From Avena insularis (taxonomy: Eukaryota; Streptophyta; Magnoliopsida; Poales; Poaceae): DNA of 64,000 nt. Location of the stretch: positions 374,467,331 to 374,531,330 of the forward strand of contig CM042688.1 in assembly GCA_023614405.1 (NCBI GenBank), in the 5' to 3' direction. Below are positions 33,601-47,053 of the stretch, piece after piece. The position numbers and the translations under genes are program-made. Under the pieces are notes generated by a model. That model was not told where the DNA came from and did not search any database. It saw only the letters and a list, made by a program, of their open reading frames with translations. The stretch's first letter is position 1. Each line of letters opens with the position of its first letter.

Positions 33601-36600
33601 CTAAACCAGATGGATCCACCAGTGTCATTGCATGTGTGTTCTTTTCTTAAACGACCACTACAGTCATTACATGTGTGTTCTTTTCCAAAACCACATGGAT
33701 CCACTAGAGTCATTGCATGTGTGTTCCTTTCCTAGACCACAACCAGAGTCATTGCATGTGTATTCCTTTCCTAAAGCACCACTAGAGTCATTGCGTGTGT
33801 GTTCTTTTCCTAAACCACATGGATCCGCTAGTGTCATTGCATGTGTGTTTCTTTCCTATACCACCACTAGAATCATTGCATGCGTATTCTTTTCCTAAAC
33901 CACATGGATCCACCAGAGTCATTGCATGTGTGTTCTTTTCCTAAACCACTACTAGAGTCATTGCATGTGCCTTCTTTTCCTAAACCACCACTAGAGTCAT
34001 TGCATGTGTGTTCCTTTCCTAAACCACATGGATCCACCACAATCATTTCATGTGTGTTCCTTTCCGGAACCACATGGATCCACCAGAGTCAGTGCATGTG
34101 TATTCTTTTCCTAAACGACATGGATCCAACTATGTCAATGCATGTGTGTTCCTTTCCTAAACCACCACTAGGGTCATTGCATGTGTGTGCCTTTCCTAAA
34201 CCACATGGATCCACCTGAGTCATTGCATTTGTGTTCTTTTCTTAAACCACCACTAGAGTCATTGCATGTGTCTTCTTTTACTAAACCAACACTAGAGTCA
34301 TTGCATGTGTGTTCCTTTCCTAAACCACATGGATCCACTAGAGTCATTGCATGTGTGTTCTTTTCCTAAACTACTACTAGAGTCATTACATGTGCCTTCT
34401 TTTCCTAAACCACCACTAGAGTCAATGCATATGTGTTCCTTTCCTAAACCACATGGATCCACCACAATCATTGCATGTGTGTTCCTTTCCGGAACCACAT
34501 GGATCCACCAGAGTGAGTGCATGTGTATTCTTTTCCTAAACCACATGGATCCACCTGAGTCAATGCATGTGTGTTCCTTTCCTAAACCACCACTAGAGTC
34601 ATTGCATGTGTGTTCCTCTCCTAAACCACATGGATCCACCAGAGTCATTGCATTTGTGTTCTTTTCTTAAACCACCACAAGAGTCATTGCATGTCTCTTC
34701 TTTTCCTAAACCAACACTAGAGTCATTGCATGTGTTTTCCTTTCCTAAACCACATGGATCCACCAGAGTAATTGCATGTTTCTTTCTTTCCTAAACCACA
34801 TTGATCCACCAGATTCAAGGCATATGTGTTCTTTTCCTAAACCATGTGGATACACTAGAGTCATTGCATGTGTGTTCCTTTCCTAAACCACATACACAGT
34901 AATTGCATGTGTCTTCCTTTCCTAAACCACCACCGGAGTCATTGCATGTGTGTTCTTTTCCTAAACCACCGCCAGAGTCATTGCATGTGTGTTATTTTAC
35001 TAAACCACATGGATCCACCAGTGTCATTGCATGTGTGTTCTTTTCTTAAACGACCACTACAGTCATTACATGTGTGTTCTTTTCCTAAACCACATGGATC
35101 CACTAGAGTCATTGCATGTGCGTTCCTTTCCTAGACCACAACCAGAGTCATTGCATGTGTATTCCTTTCCTAAAGCACCACCAGAGTCATTGCGTGTGTG
35201 TTATTTTCCTAAACCACATGCATCCGCCAGTGTCATTGCATGTGTGTTCCTTTCCTAAACCACCACTAGAATCATTGCATCCGTGTTATTTTCCTAAACC
35301 ACATGGATCCACCAGAGTCATTGCATGTGTGTTCTTTTCCTTAACCACTACTAGAGTCATTGCATGTGCCTTCTTTTCCTAAACCACCACTAGAGTCATT
35401 GCATGTGTGTTCCTTTACTAAACCACATGGATCCACCACAATCATTTTATGTGTGTTCCTTTCCGGAACCACATGGATCCACCAGAGTTAGTGCATGTGT
35501 ATTCTTTTCCTAAACCACATGGATCCAACTATGTCAATGCATGTGTGTTCCTTTTCTAAAACACCACTAGGGTCATTGCATGTGTGTTCCTTTCCTAAAC
35601 CACATGGATCCACCAGAGTCATTGCATTTGTGTTCTTTTCTTAAACCACCAATAGAGTCATTGCATGTGTCTTCTTTTCCTAAACCAACACTAGAGTCAT
35701 TGCATGTGTGTTCCTTTCCTAAACCACATGGATCCACCAGAGTCATTGCATGTGTGTTTCTTTCCTAAACCACATTGATCCACCAGATTCATGGCATGTG
35801 CGTTATTTTCCTAAACCACATGGATCCACTAGAGTCAATGCATGTGTGTTCCTTTCCTAAACCACATACACAGTAATTGCATGTGTCTTCCTTTCCTAAA
35901 CCACCACGAGAGTCGTTGCATGTGTGTTCTTTTCCAAAACTACCCCTAGAGTCATTGCATGTGTGTTCTTTTCCTAAACTACATGGATCCACCAGTGTCA
36001 TTGTATGTGTTTTCTTTCCCTAAACGACCACTACAGTCATTACATGTGTGTTATTTTCCTAATCCACTTGGATCCACTAGAGTCATTGCATGTGTGTTCC
36101 TTTCCTAGACCACATCCAGAGTCAGTGCATGTGTCTTCCTTTCCTAAACGACCACTAGAGTCATTCGATTGTGTTCTTTTCCCAAACCACATGGATCCGC
36201 CAGTGTCATTGCATGTTTGTTCCTTTCCTAAACCACCACTAGAGTCATTTCATGTGTGTTCTTTTCCTAAACCACATGGATCCACCAGAGTCATTTCTTG
36301 TGTGTTCTTTGCCGAAAACAACACAAGAGTCATTTCATGTGTGTTCGTTTCCTAAACCACCACTAGAGTCTTTGCATGTATGTTCTTTTTGTAAACCACA
36401 TGGATCCACCAGTGTCATTGCATGTGTGTTCTTTTCCTAAACCACATGGATCCACTAGAGTCATTACAAGTGTGTTCCTTTCCTAAACCACGTATAGAGT
36501 CATTTCATGTGTCTTCCTTTCCTAAACCACCACCAGAGCCATTACATGTTTGTGCTTTTCCTAATCCACATGGATCCACTAGAGTCATTGCATGTGTGTT

Positions 36601-39600
36601 ATTTTCCTAAACCACATGGATCCACCAGAGTCATTTCATGTGTGTTCTTTTTCTAAACCACCACTAGAGGCATTTCATGTGTGTTTTTTTCCTAAACCAC
36701 TACACCACTAGAGTCATTGCATGTGTGTTCCTTTACTAAACCACATGGATCCACCACAGTCATTGCATGTGTGTTCCTTTCTTAAACGACATGGATCCAC
36801 CAGAGTCATTCATGTGTGTTTCTTTCCTAAACCACATTTATCCACCAAATTCATGGCATGTGTGTTCTTTTCCTAAACCACGTGGATCCACTAGAGTCAT
36901 TGCATGTGTGTTCCTTTCCTAAACTACATACACAGTAATTGCATGTGTCTTCCTTTCCTAAACCACCACCAGAGTCATTCCATGTGTCTTCCTTTCCTAA
37001 ACCACCAACAGAGTCATTGCATGTGTGTTCTTTTCCTAAACCACCACCAGAGTCATTGCATGTGTGTTGTTTTCCTAAACCACATGGATCCACCAGTTTC
37101 ATTGCATGTGTGTTATTTTCCTAAACGACGACTACAGTCATTACATGTGTGTTCTTTTCCTAAACCACATGGATCCACTAGAGTCATTGCATGTGTGTTC
37201 CTTTCCTAGACCACATCCAGAGTCATTGCATGTGTATTCCTTTCCTAAAGCACCACCAGAGTCATTGCGTGTGTGTTCTTTTCCTAAACCACATGGATCC
37301 ACCAGTGTCATTGCATGTGTGTTCCTTTCCTAAACCACCACTACAGTCAATGCAGTCGTCCTCTTTTCCTAAACCACATGGATCCACCATTGTCATTGCA
37401 TGTGTGTTCTTTTCCTAAACCACCACCAGAGTCATTGCATGTGTCTTCTTTTTCAAAACCACCACTAGAGTCATTGCAAGTGTGTTCCTTGTCTAAACCA
37501 CATGGATCCACCACAATCATTGCATGTGTGTTCCTTTCCTAACCCACATGTATCCACCAGAGTCATTGCATGTGTAGTGTTTTCCAAAACCCCATGGATC
37601 CACCAGAGTCATCGCATGTGTGTTCTTTTCCTAAACAACATGGATCTACTAGAGTTATTGCATGTGTGTTCCTTTCCTAAACCACATTGATCCACCACAA
37701 TTATTGCATGTGTGTTCCTTTCCTAAACCTCATGGATCCACCAGAGTCATTGCATGTGTGTTCTTTTCCTAAACCACATGGATCCACTAGAGTCATTGCA
37801 TGTGTGTTCTTTTCCTAAACCACATGGATCTACTAGAGTCATTTCATGTGTGTTCTTTTCCTAAACCACCACCAAAGTCATTGCATGTGTCTTCTTTTCC
37901 TAAACCAGCACTAGACTCATTGAATGTGTTTTCCCTTCCTAAACCAGATGGATTCACCAGTGTCATTGCATGTGTGTTCTTTTCCGAAATCACCACAAGA
38001 GGCATTGCAGGTGTGTTCTTTTCCTAAACCACATGGATCCACTAGAGTCATTGCATGTATGTTCCTTTCCTTAACCACATCTAGAGTCAATGCATGTGTC
38101 TTCCTTTCCTAAACCACCACCAGAGTCATTGCATGTGTGTTGTTTTCCTAAACCACATTGATTCACCAGTGTCATTGCATGTGTGTTCCTTTCGTAAACC
38201 AACACAAGCTTTATTGCATGTGTGTTCTTTTCCTAAACCACATGGATCCACCAGAGTCATTTCAAGTGTGTTGTTTTTCTAAACCACCACCAGAGTCATT
38301 GCGTGTGTGTTTCTTTCCTAAACGCCCACTAGAGTCATTGCATGTGTGTTCTTTTCCTAAACAACATGAATCCAACAGTGTCATTGCATGTGTGTTCCTT
38401 TCCTAAACCACCACTAGGGTCATTGCATGTGTGTTCTTTTCCTAAACCACATGGATCCAATAGAGTCATTGCATGTGTGTTCTTTTCGTAAACCACATGG
38501 ATCCAATAGAGTCATTGCATGTGTGTTATTTTCCTAAACCACATGGATCCACCAGAGTAATTGCATGTGTGTTATTTTCCAAAACCACAACCAGAGTCAT
38601 TGCATGTGTCTTCTTTTCTTAAACCAACACTAGAGTCATTGCATGTGTGTTCCTTTCCTAAACCACATGGATCCACCAGAGTCATTGCATGTGTGTTTCT
38701 TTCCTAAACCACATTGATCCACCAGATTCATGGCATGTGCGTTCCTTTCCAAAACCACATAGATCCACTAGAGTCATTGCATGTGTGTTCCTTTCCTAAA
38801 CCACATACACAGTAATTGCATGTGTCTTCCTTTCCTAAACCACCACCAAAGTCATTGTATGTGTGTTCTTTTCCTAAACCATCCCCCGACTCATTGCATG
38901 TGTGTTCTTTTCCTAAACCACATGGATTCACTAGTGTCATTGGATGTGTGTTCTTTTCCTAAACAACCACTACAGTCATTACATTTGCGTTCTTTTCCTA
39001 AATCACATGGATCCAATAGAGCCATTGCATGTGTGTTCCGTTCCTAGACCACATCCACAGTCATTGCATGTGTCTTCCTTTTCTAAACCACCATCAAAGT
39101 CATTGTGTGTGTGTTATTTTCCTCAACCACATGGATCCGCCAGTGTCATTGCATGTGTGTTCCTTTCCTAAACCACCACTAGAATCATTGCATGCGTGTT
39201 CTTTTCCTAAACCACATGGATCCACCAAAGTCATTTCATGTGTGTTCTTTGCCAAAACAACCACCAGAGTCATTCCATGTGTGTTCCTTTCCTAAACCAC
39301 CACTAGAGTCATTGCATGTATGTTATTTTCCTAAACCACATGGATGCACTAGTGTCATAGCATGTGTGTTCTTTTCCTAAACCACCACTAGAGGCATTGC
39401 AGGTGTGTTCTTTTCCTAAACCACATGGATCCACTAGAGTCATTGCATGTATGTTCCTTTCCTAAACCACATCCAGAGTCATTGCATGTGTCTTCCTTTC
39501 CTAAACCACCACCAGAGTCATTGCATGTGTGTTGTTTTCCTAAATGACATTGATTCACCAGTGTCATTGCATGTGTGTTCCTTTCGTAAACCAACACAAG

Positions 39601-40780
39601 CTTTATTGCATGTGTGTTCTTTTCCTAAACCACATGGATCCACCAGAGTCATTTCATGTGTGTTGTTTTTATAAACCACCACCAGAGTCATTGTGTGTGT
39701 GTTTCTTTCCTAAACGTCCACTAGAGTCATTGCATGTGTGTTCTTTTCCTAAACAACATGAATCCAACAGTGTCATTGCATGTGTGTTCCTTTCCTAAAC
39801 CACCACTAGAGTCATTGCTTGTGTGTTCTTTTCCTAAACCACATGGATCCAATAGAGTCATTGCATGTGTATTCTTTTCGTAAACCACATGGATACAATA
39901 GAGTCATTGCATGTGTGTTATTTTCCTAAACCACATGGATCCACCAGAGTAATTGCATGTGTGTTATTTTCCTAAACCACCACCAGAGTTATTGCATGTG
40001 TCTTCTTTTCTTAAACCAACACTAGAGTCATTGCATGTTTGTTCCTTTCCTAAACCACATGGATCCATTAGAGTCATTGCATGTGTGTATCTTTCCTAAA
40101 CCACATTGATCCACCAGATTCATGGCATGTGCGTTCCTTTCCTAAACCACATAGATCCACTAGAGTCATTGCATGTGTGTTCCTTTCCTAAACCACATAC
40201 ATAGTAATTGCATGTGTCTTCCTTTCCTAAACCACCACCAAAGTCATTGTATGTGTGTTCTTTTCCTAAACCATCCCCAGACTCATTGCATGTGTGTTCT
40301 TTTCCTAAACCACATGGATTCACTAGTGTCATTGGACGTGTGTTCTTTTCCTAAACAACCACTACAGTCATTACATTTGTGTTCTTTTCCTAAACCACAT
40401 GGATCCAATAGAGTCATTGCATGTGTGTTCCGTTCCTAGACCACATCCACAGTCATTCCATGTGTCTTCCTTTTCTAAACCACCACCAAAGTCATTGTGT
40501 GTGTGTTCTTTTTCTAAACCACATGGATCCGCCAGTGTCATTGCATGTGTGTTCCTTTCCTAAACCACCACTAGAATCGTTGCATGCGTGTTCTTTTCCT
40601 AAACCACATGGATCCACCAAAGTCATTTCATGTGTGTTCTTTGCCAAAACCACCACCAGAGTCATTGCATGTGTGTTCCTTTCCTAAACCACCACTAGAG
40701 TCATTGCATGTATGTTCTTTTCCCAAACCACATGGATGCACTAGTGTCATTGCATGTGTGTTCTTTTCCTAAACCACATG
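30687..40780 (+). repeat. Higher-order domain I of the satellite
   Basis: This domain is marked by a variant unit containing ATACAYAGTAATTGC at about 32388, 33491, 34890, 35867, 36926, 38803 and 40195. It also occurs in block B near 21956. Two clean duplications are visible. About 33469-34370 repeats at 34868-35770 (lag 1399), and about 38781-39380 repeats at 40173-40772 (lag 1392). A further pair, 38158 and 39544, has a lag of 1386. Between these the spacing is irregular (977-1880 bp), so order here is more disturbed than in domain II. The right boundary is approximate. Confidence 0.7.
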
Positions 40781-43700
40781 GATCCACCATAGTCATTGCA
40801 TGTGTGTTCTTTTTCTAAGCCACATGGATCCACCAGTGTCATTGCATGTGTGTTATTTCATAAACCACATGGATCCACCAAATTCATTGCATGTGTGTTC
40901 ATTTCCTAAACCACATGGATCCACCAGAGTCATTGCATGTGTGTTCTTTTCCTAAACCACCACTAGAGTCATTGCATGTGTGTTCTTTTCTTAAATCACA
41001 TGGATCCACTAGTGTCATTGCAGGTGTTTTCCTTTCCTAAACCACAACTAGAGTCATTGCATGTGTGTTTCTTTCCTAAACCACATTGATCCACCAGATT
41101 AATGGCATGTGCGTTCCTTTCATAAACCACATGGATCCACTAGAGTCATTGCATGTGTGTTGTTTTCCTAAACCACCACTAGAGTCATTGCATGTGTTTT
41201 CTTTTCCGAAACCACCACTAGAGTCATTACATGTGTGTTCTTTTCCTAAACCACATGGATCCACCACAATAATTGCATGTGTGTTCCGTTACTAAACCAC
41301 TTGGATCCACCAGAGTCATTGCATGTGTGTTTTTTCCTAAACAACAAGGATCCACCAGAGTCATTTCATGTGTATTCTTTTCCTAAACCACCACCAGAGT
41401 CATTGCATGTGTCTTCTTTTCCTAAACCACACCTAGACTCATTGCATGTGTCTTTCTTTCCTATACCACATGGATCCACCGGTGTCATTGCATTTGTGTT
41501 CTTTTCATAAACCACCACTTGAGTCATTGCATCTATGTTGTTTTCCTAAATCACATGGATACACTAGAGTCATTGCATGTATGTTGCTTTCCTAAACCAC
41601 ATCCAGGGTCATTGCATGTGTCTTCCTTTCCTAAACCACCACCAGAGTCATTGCATGTGTGTTGTTTTCCTAAACCACATGGATTCACCTGTGTCATTGC
41701 ATGTGTGTTCCTTTCCTAAACCACCACAAGATTCATTGCATGTGTGTTCTTTTCCTAAACCACCACACCACTAGAGTTATTGCATGTGTGTTACTTTCCT
41801 AAACCATATGGATCCACCAGTGTCATTGCATGTGTGTTCGTTTCATAAACCTCATGGATCCACCGGAGTCATTGCATGTGTGTTCTTTTCCTAAACCAGA
41901 TGGATCCAATAGATTTATTGCATGTGTGTTCCTTTTTTAAACCACATCTAGAGTCATTGCATGTGCCTTCCTTTCCTAAACCACCACCAGAGTCATTGCA
42001 TTCTTGTTCTTTTCCTAAACCACATGGATCCACCAGAGTCATTGCATGTGTGTTCTTTTCCTAAGCCACATGGATCCACAAGAGTCATTTCATGTGTGTT
42101 ATTTTCCTAAACCACCACCCGAGTCATTGCATATGTCTTCCTTTCCTAAACCAAATATGATCCACCAATGTCATTGCATGTGTGTTCTTTTCCTAAACCA
42201 CATCAATCCACCATAGTCATTGCATGTGTGTTCTTTTTCTAAACAACATGGATCCACCAGTGTCATTGCATGTGTGTTCTTTCATAAACCAAATGGATCC
42301 ACCAGAGTCATTGCATGTGTGTTCATTTCCTAAACCACATGGATCCACCAGAGTCATTGTGTGTGTTCTTTTCCTAAACCACCACTAGGGTCATTGCATG
42401 TGTGTTCTTTTCCTAAATCACATGGATCCACTAGTGTCATTGCATGTGTTTTCCTTTCCTAAACCACCACTAGAGTCATTGCATGTGTGTTATTTACCTA
42501 AACTAAATGGATCCACTAGAGTCATTGCATGTGGGTTGTTTTCCTAAACCACCACCAGAGTCATTGCATGTGTCTTCTTTTCCGAAACCACCACTAGAGT
42601 CAGGACATGTGTGTTCCTTTCCTAAACCACATGGATCCACCACAATCATTGCATGTGTGTTCTATTACTAAACCACATGGATCAACCACAATCATTGCAT
42701 GTGTGTTCTGTTACTAAACCACATGGATCCACCAGAGTCATTGCATGCGTGTTCTTTTCCTAAATCAAATGTATCCACCTGAGTCATTGCATGTGTGTTT
42801 TTTCCAAAACAACAAGGATCCACCAGAGTCATTTCATGTGTGTTCTTTTCCTAAACCACCACCATAGTCATTGCATGAGTCTCCTTTTCCTAAACCACCA
42901 CTAGACTCATTGCATGTGTCTTCCTTTCCTAAACCACATGGATCCACCGGTGTGATTGCATTTGTGTTCTTTTCATAAACCACCACTGGAGTCATTGCAT
43001 CTGTGTTGTTTTCCTAAATCACATGGATCCACTAGAGTCATTGCATGTATGTTGCTTTCCTAAACCACATCTAGGGTCATTCCATGTGTCTTCCTTTCCT
43101 AAACCACCACCAGAGTCATTGCATGTGTGTTGTTTTCCTAAACCACATGGATTCACCTGTGTCATTGCATGTGTGTTCCTTTCCTAAACCACCACAAGAT
43201 TCATTGCATGTGTGTTCTTTTCCTAAACCACCACACCACTAGAGTTATTGCATGTGTGTTACTTTCCTAAACCATATGGATCCACCAGTGTCATTGCATG
43301 TGTGTTCGTTTCATAAACCTCATGGATCCACCAGAGTCATTGCATGTGTGTTCTTTTCCTAAACCAGATGGATCCAATAGAGTTATTGCATGTGTGTTCC
43401 TTTTTTAAACCACATCTAGAGTCATTGCATGTGCCTTCCTTCCCTAAACCACCACCAGAGTCATTGCATTCTTGTTCTTTTCCTAAACCACATGGATCCA
43501 CCAGAGTCATTGCATGTTTGTTTTTTTCCTAAGCCACATGGATCCACAAAAGTCATTTCATGTGTGTTATTTTCCTAAACCACCACCCGAGACATTGCAT
43601 ATGTCTTCCTTTCCTAAACCACATATGATCCACCTGTGTCATTGCATGTGTGTTCTTTTCCTAAACCACATCAATCCACCATAGTCATTGCATGTGTGTT

Positions 43701-46239
43701 CTTTTTCTAAACAACATGGATCCACCGGTGTCATTGCATGTGTGTTCTTTCATAAACCAAATGGATCCACCAGAGTCATTGCATGTGTGTTCATTTCCTA
43801 AACCACATGGATCCACCAGAGTCATTGCATGAGTGTTCTTTTCCTAAACCACCACTAGGGTCATTGCATGTGTGTTCTTTTCCTAAATCACATGGATCCA
43901 CTAGTGTCATTGCATGTGTTTTCCTTTCCTAAACCACCACTAGAGTCATTGCATGTGTGTTCTTTACCTAAACTAAATGGATCCACTAGAGTCATTGCAT
44001 CTGTGTTGTTTCCCTAAACCACCACCACAGTCATTGCATGTGTCTTCTTTTCTGAAACCACCACTAGAGTCATTACATGTGTGTTCCTTTCCTAAACCAC
44101 ATGGATCCACCACAATCATTGCATGTGTGTTCTATTACTAAACCACATGGATCAACCACAATCATTGCATGTGTGTTCTGTTACTAAACCACATGGATCC
44201 ACCAGAGTCATTGCATGCGTGTTCTTTTCCTAAATCAAATGTATCCACCAGAGTCATTGCATGTGTGCTTTTTCCAAAACAACAAGGATCCACCAGAGTC
44301 ATTTCATGTGTGTTCTTTTCCTAAACCACCACCATAGTCATTGCATGTGTCTCCTTTTCATAAACCACCACTAGACTCATTGCATGTGTCTTCCTTTCCT
44401 AAACCACATGGATCCACCGGTGTCATTGCATTTGTGTTCTTTTCATAAACCACCACTGGAGTCATTGCATCTGTGTTGTTTTCCTAAATCACATGGATCC
44501 ACTAGAGTCATTGCATGTATGTTGCTTTCCTAAACCACATCTAGGGTCATTTCATGTGTCTTCCTTTCCTAAACCACCACTAGAGTCATTGCATGTGTGT
44601 TGTTTTCCTAAACCACATGGATTCACCTGTGTCATTGCATGTGTTTTCCTTTCCTAAACCACCACAAGATTCATTGCATGTGTGTTTCTATTCCTAAACC
44701 ATATGGATCCACCAGTGTCATTGCATGTGTGTTCGTTTCATAAACCTCATGGATCCACCAGAGTCATTGCATGTGTGTTCTTTTCCTAAACCAGATGGAT
44801 CCAATAGAGTTATTGCATGTGTGTTCCTTTTTTCAACCACATCTAGAGTCATTGCATGTGCCTTCCTTCCATAAACCACCACCAGAGTCATTGCATTCTT
44901 GTTCTTTTCCTAAACCACATGGATCCACCAGAGTCATTGCATGTGTGTTCTTTTCCTAAGCCACATGGATCCACAAGAGTCATTTCATGTGTGTTATTTT
45001 CCTAAACCACCACCCGAGTCATTGCATATGTCTTCCTTTCCTAAACCACATATGATCCACCAGTGTCATTGCATGTGTGTTCTTTTCCTAAACCACATCA
45101 ATCCACCATAGTCATTGCATGTGTGTTCTTTTTCTAAACAACATGGATCCACTAGTGTCATTGCATGTGTGTTCTTTCATAAACCAAATGGATCCACCAG
45201 AGTTATTGCATGTGTGTTCATTTCCTAAACCACATGGATCCACCAGAGTCATTGCATGTGTGTTCTTTTCCTAAACCACCACTAGGGTCATTGCATGTGT
45301 GTTCTTTTCCTAAATCACATGGATCCACTAGTGTCATTGCATGTGTTTTCCTTTCCTAAACCACCACTAGAGTCATTGCATGTGTGTTCTTTACCTAAAC
45401 TAAATGGATCCACTAGAGTCATTGCAACTGTGTTGTTTCCCTAAACCACCGCCAGAGTCATTGCATGTGTCTTCTTTTCCGAAACCACCACTAGAGTCAT
45501 TACATGTGTGTTCCTTTCCTAAACCACATGGATCCACCACAATCATTGCATGTGTGTTCTATTACTAAACCACATGGATCAACCACAATCATTGCATGTG
45601 TGTTCTGTTACTAAACCACATGGATCCACCAGAGTCATTAAATGCGTGTTCTTTTCCTAAATCAAATGTATCCACCAGAGTCATTCATGTGTGTTTTTTC
45701 CAAAACAACAAGGATCCACCAGAGTCATTTCATGTGTGTTCTTTTCCTAAACCACCACCAGAGTGATTGCATGTGTCTCCTTTTCCTAAACCACCACTAG
45801 ACTCATTGCATGTGTCTCCCTTTCCTAAACCACATGGATCCACCGGTGTCATTGCATTTGTGTTCTTTTCATAAATCACCACTGGAGTCATTGCATCTGT
45901 GTTGTTTTCCTAAATCACATGGATCCACTAGAGTCATTGCATGTATGTTGCTTTACTAAACCACATCTAGGGTCATTTCATGTGTCTTCCTTTCCTAAAC
46001 CACCACCAGAGTCATTGCATGTGTGTTGTTTTCCTAAACCACATGGACTCACCTGCGTCATTGCATGTGTGTTCCTTTCCTAAACCACCACAAGATTCAT
46101 TGCATGTGTGTTCTTTTCCTAAACCACCACACCACTAGAGTTATTGCATGTGTGTTACTTTCCTAAACAATATGGATCCACCAGTGTCATTGCATGTGTG
46201 TTCGTTTCATAAACCTCATGGATCCACCAGAGTCATTGC

Positions 46240-47053
46240 ATGTGTGGTCTTTTCCTAAACGAGATGGATCCAATAGAGTTATTGCATGTGTGTTCCTTTT
46301 CTAAACCACAACTAGAGTCATTGCATGTGCCTTCCTTTCCTAAACCACCACTAGAGTCATTGCATTCTTGTTTTTTCCTAAACCACATGGATCCACCAGA
46401 GTCATTGCATGTGTGTTCTTTTCCTAAGCCACATGGATCCACCAGAGTCATTGCATGCGTGTTCTTTTCCTAAATCAAATGTATCCACCAGAGTCATTGC
46501 ATGTGTGCTTTTTCCAAACCAACAAGGATCCACCATAGTCATTTCATGTGTGTTCTTTTCCTAAACCACCACCATAGTCATTGCATGTGTCTCCTTTTCC
46601 TAAACCACCACTAGACTCATTGCATGTGTCTTCCTTTCCTAAACCACATGGATCCACCGGTGTCATTGCATTTGTGTTCTTTTCATAAACCACCACTGGA
46701 GTCATTGCATCTGTGTTGTTTTCCTAAATCACATGGATCCACTAGAGTCATTGCATGTATGTTGCTTTCCTAAACCACATCTAGGGTCATTTCATGTGTC
46801 TTCCTTTCCTAAACCACCACTAGAGTCATTGCATGTGTGTTGTTTTCCTAAACCACATGGATTCACCTGTGTCATTGCATGTGTGTTCCTTTCCTAAACC
46901 ACCACAAGATTCATTGCATGTGTTTTCTTTTCCTAAACCACCACACCACTACAGTTATTGCATGTGTGTTACTTTCCTAAACCATATGGATCCACCAGTG
47001 TCATTGCATGTGTGTTCGTTTCATAAACCTCATGGATCCACCAGAGTCATTGC
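46240..47053 (+). repeat. Shortened higher-order copy (814 bp)
   Basis: This copy joins the early part of the unit (CCTAAGCCACATGGATCCAC near 46425) directly to a late part (CATGCGTGTTCTTTTCCTAA near 46455). About 655 bp present in neighbouring copies are missing, while both flanks stay in register. This is consistent with unequal exchange between monomers within the unit. Confidence 0.75.

Noticed and set aside
34305..34670. ORFs of 60-150 codons across the satellite with repeated CSFPKP and HVC motifs, as a possible secreted repeat-protein family
   Set aside because: Every one maps to the tandem monomers, lengths follow monomer phase, no stable start or domain exists, and equivalent ORFs appear in several frames and on the other strand.
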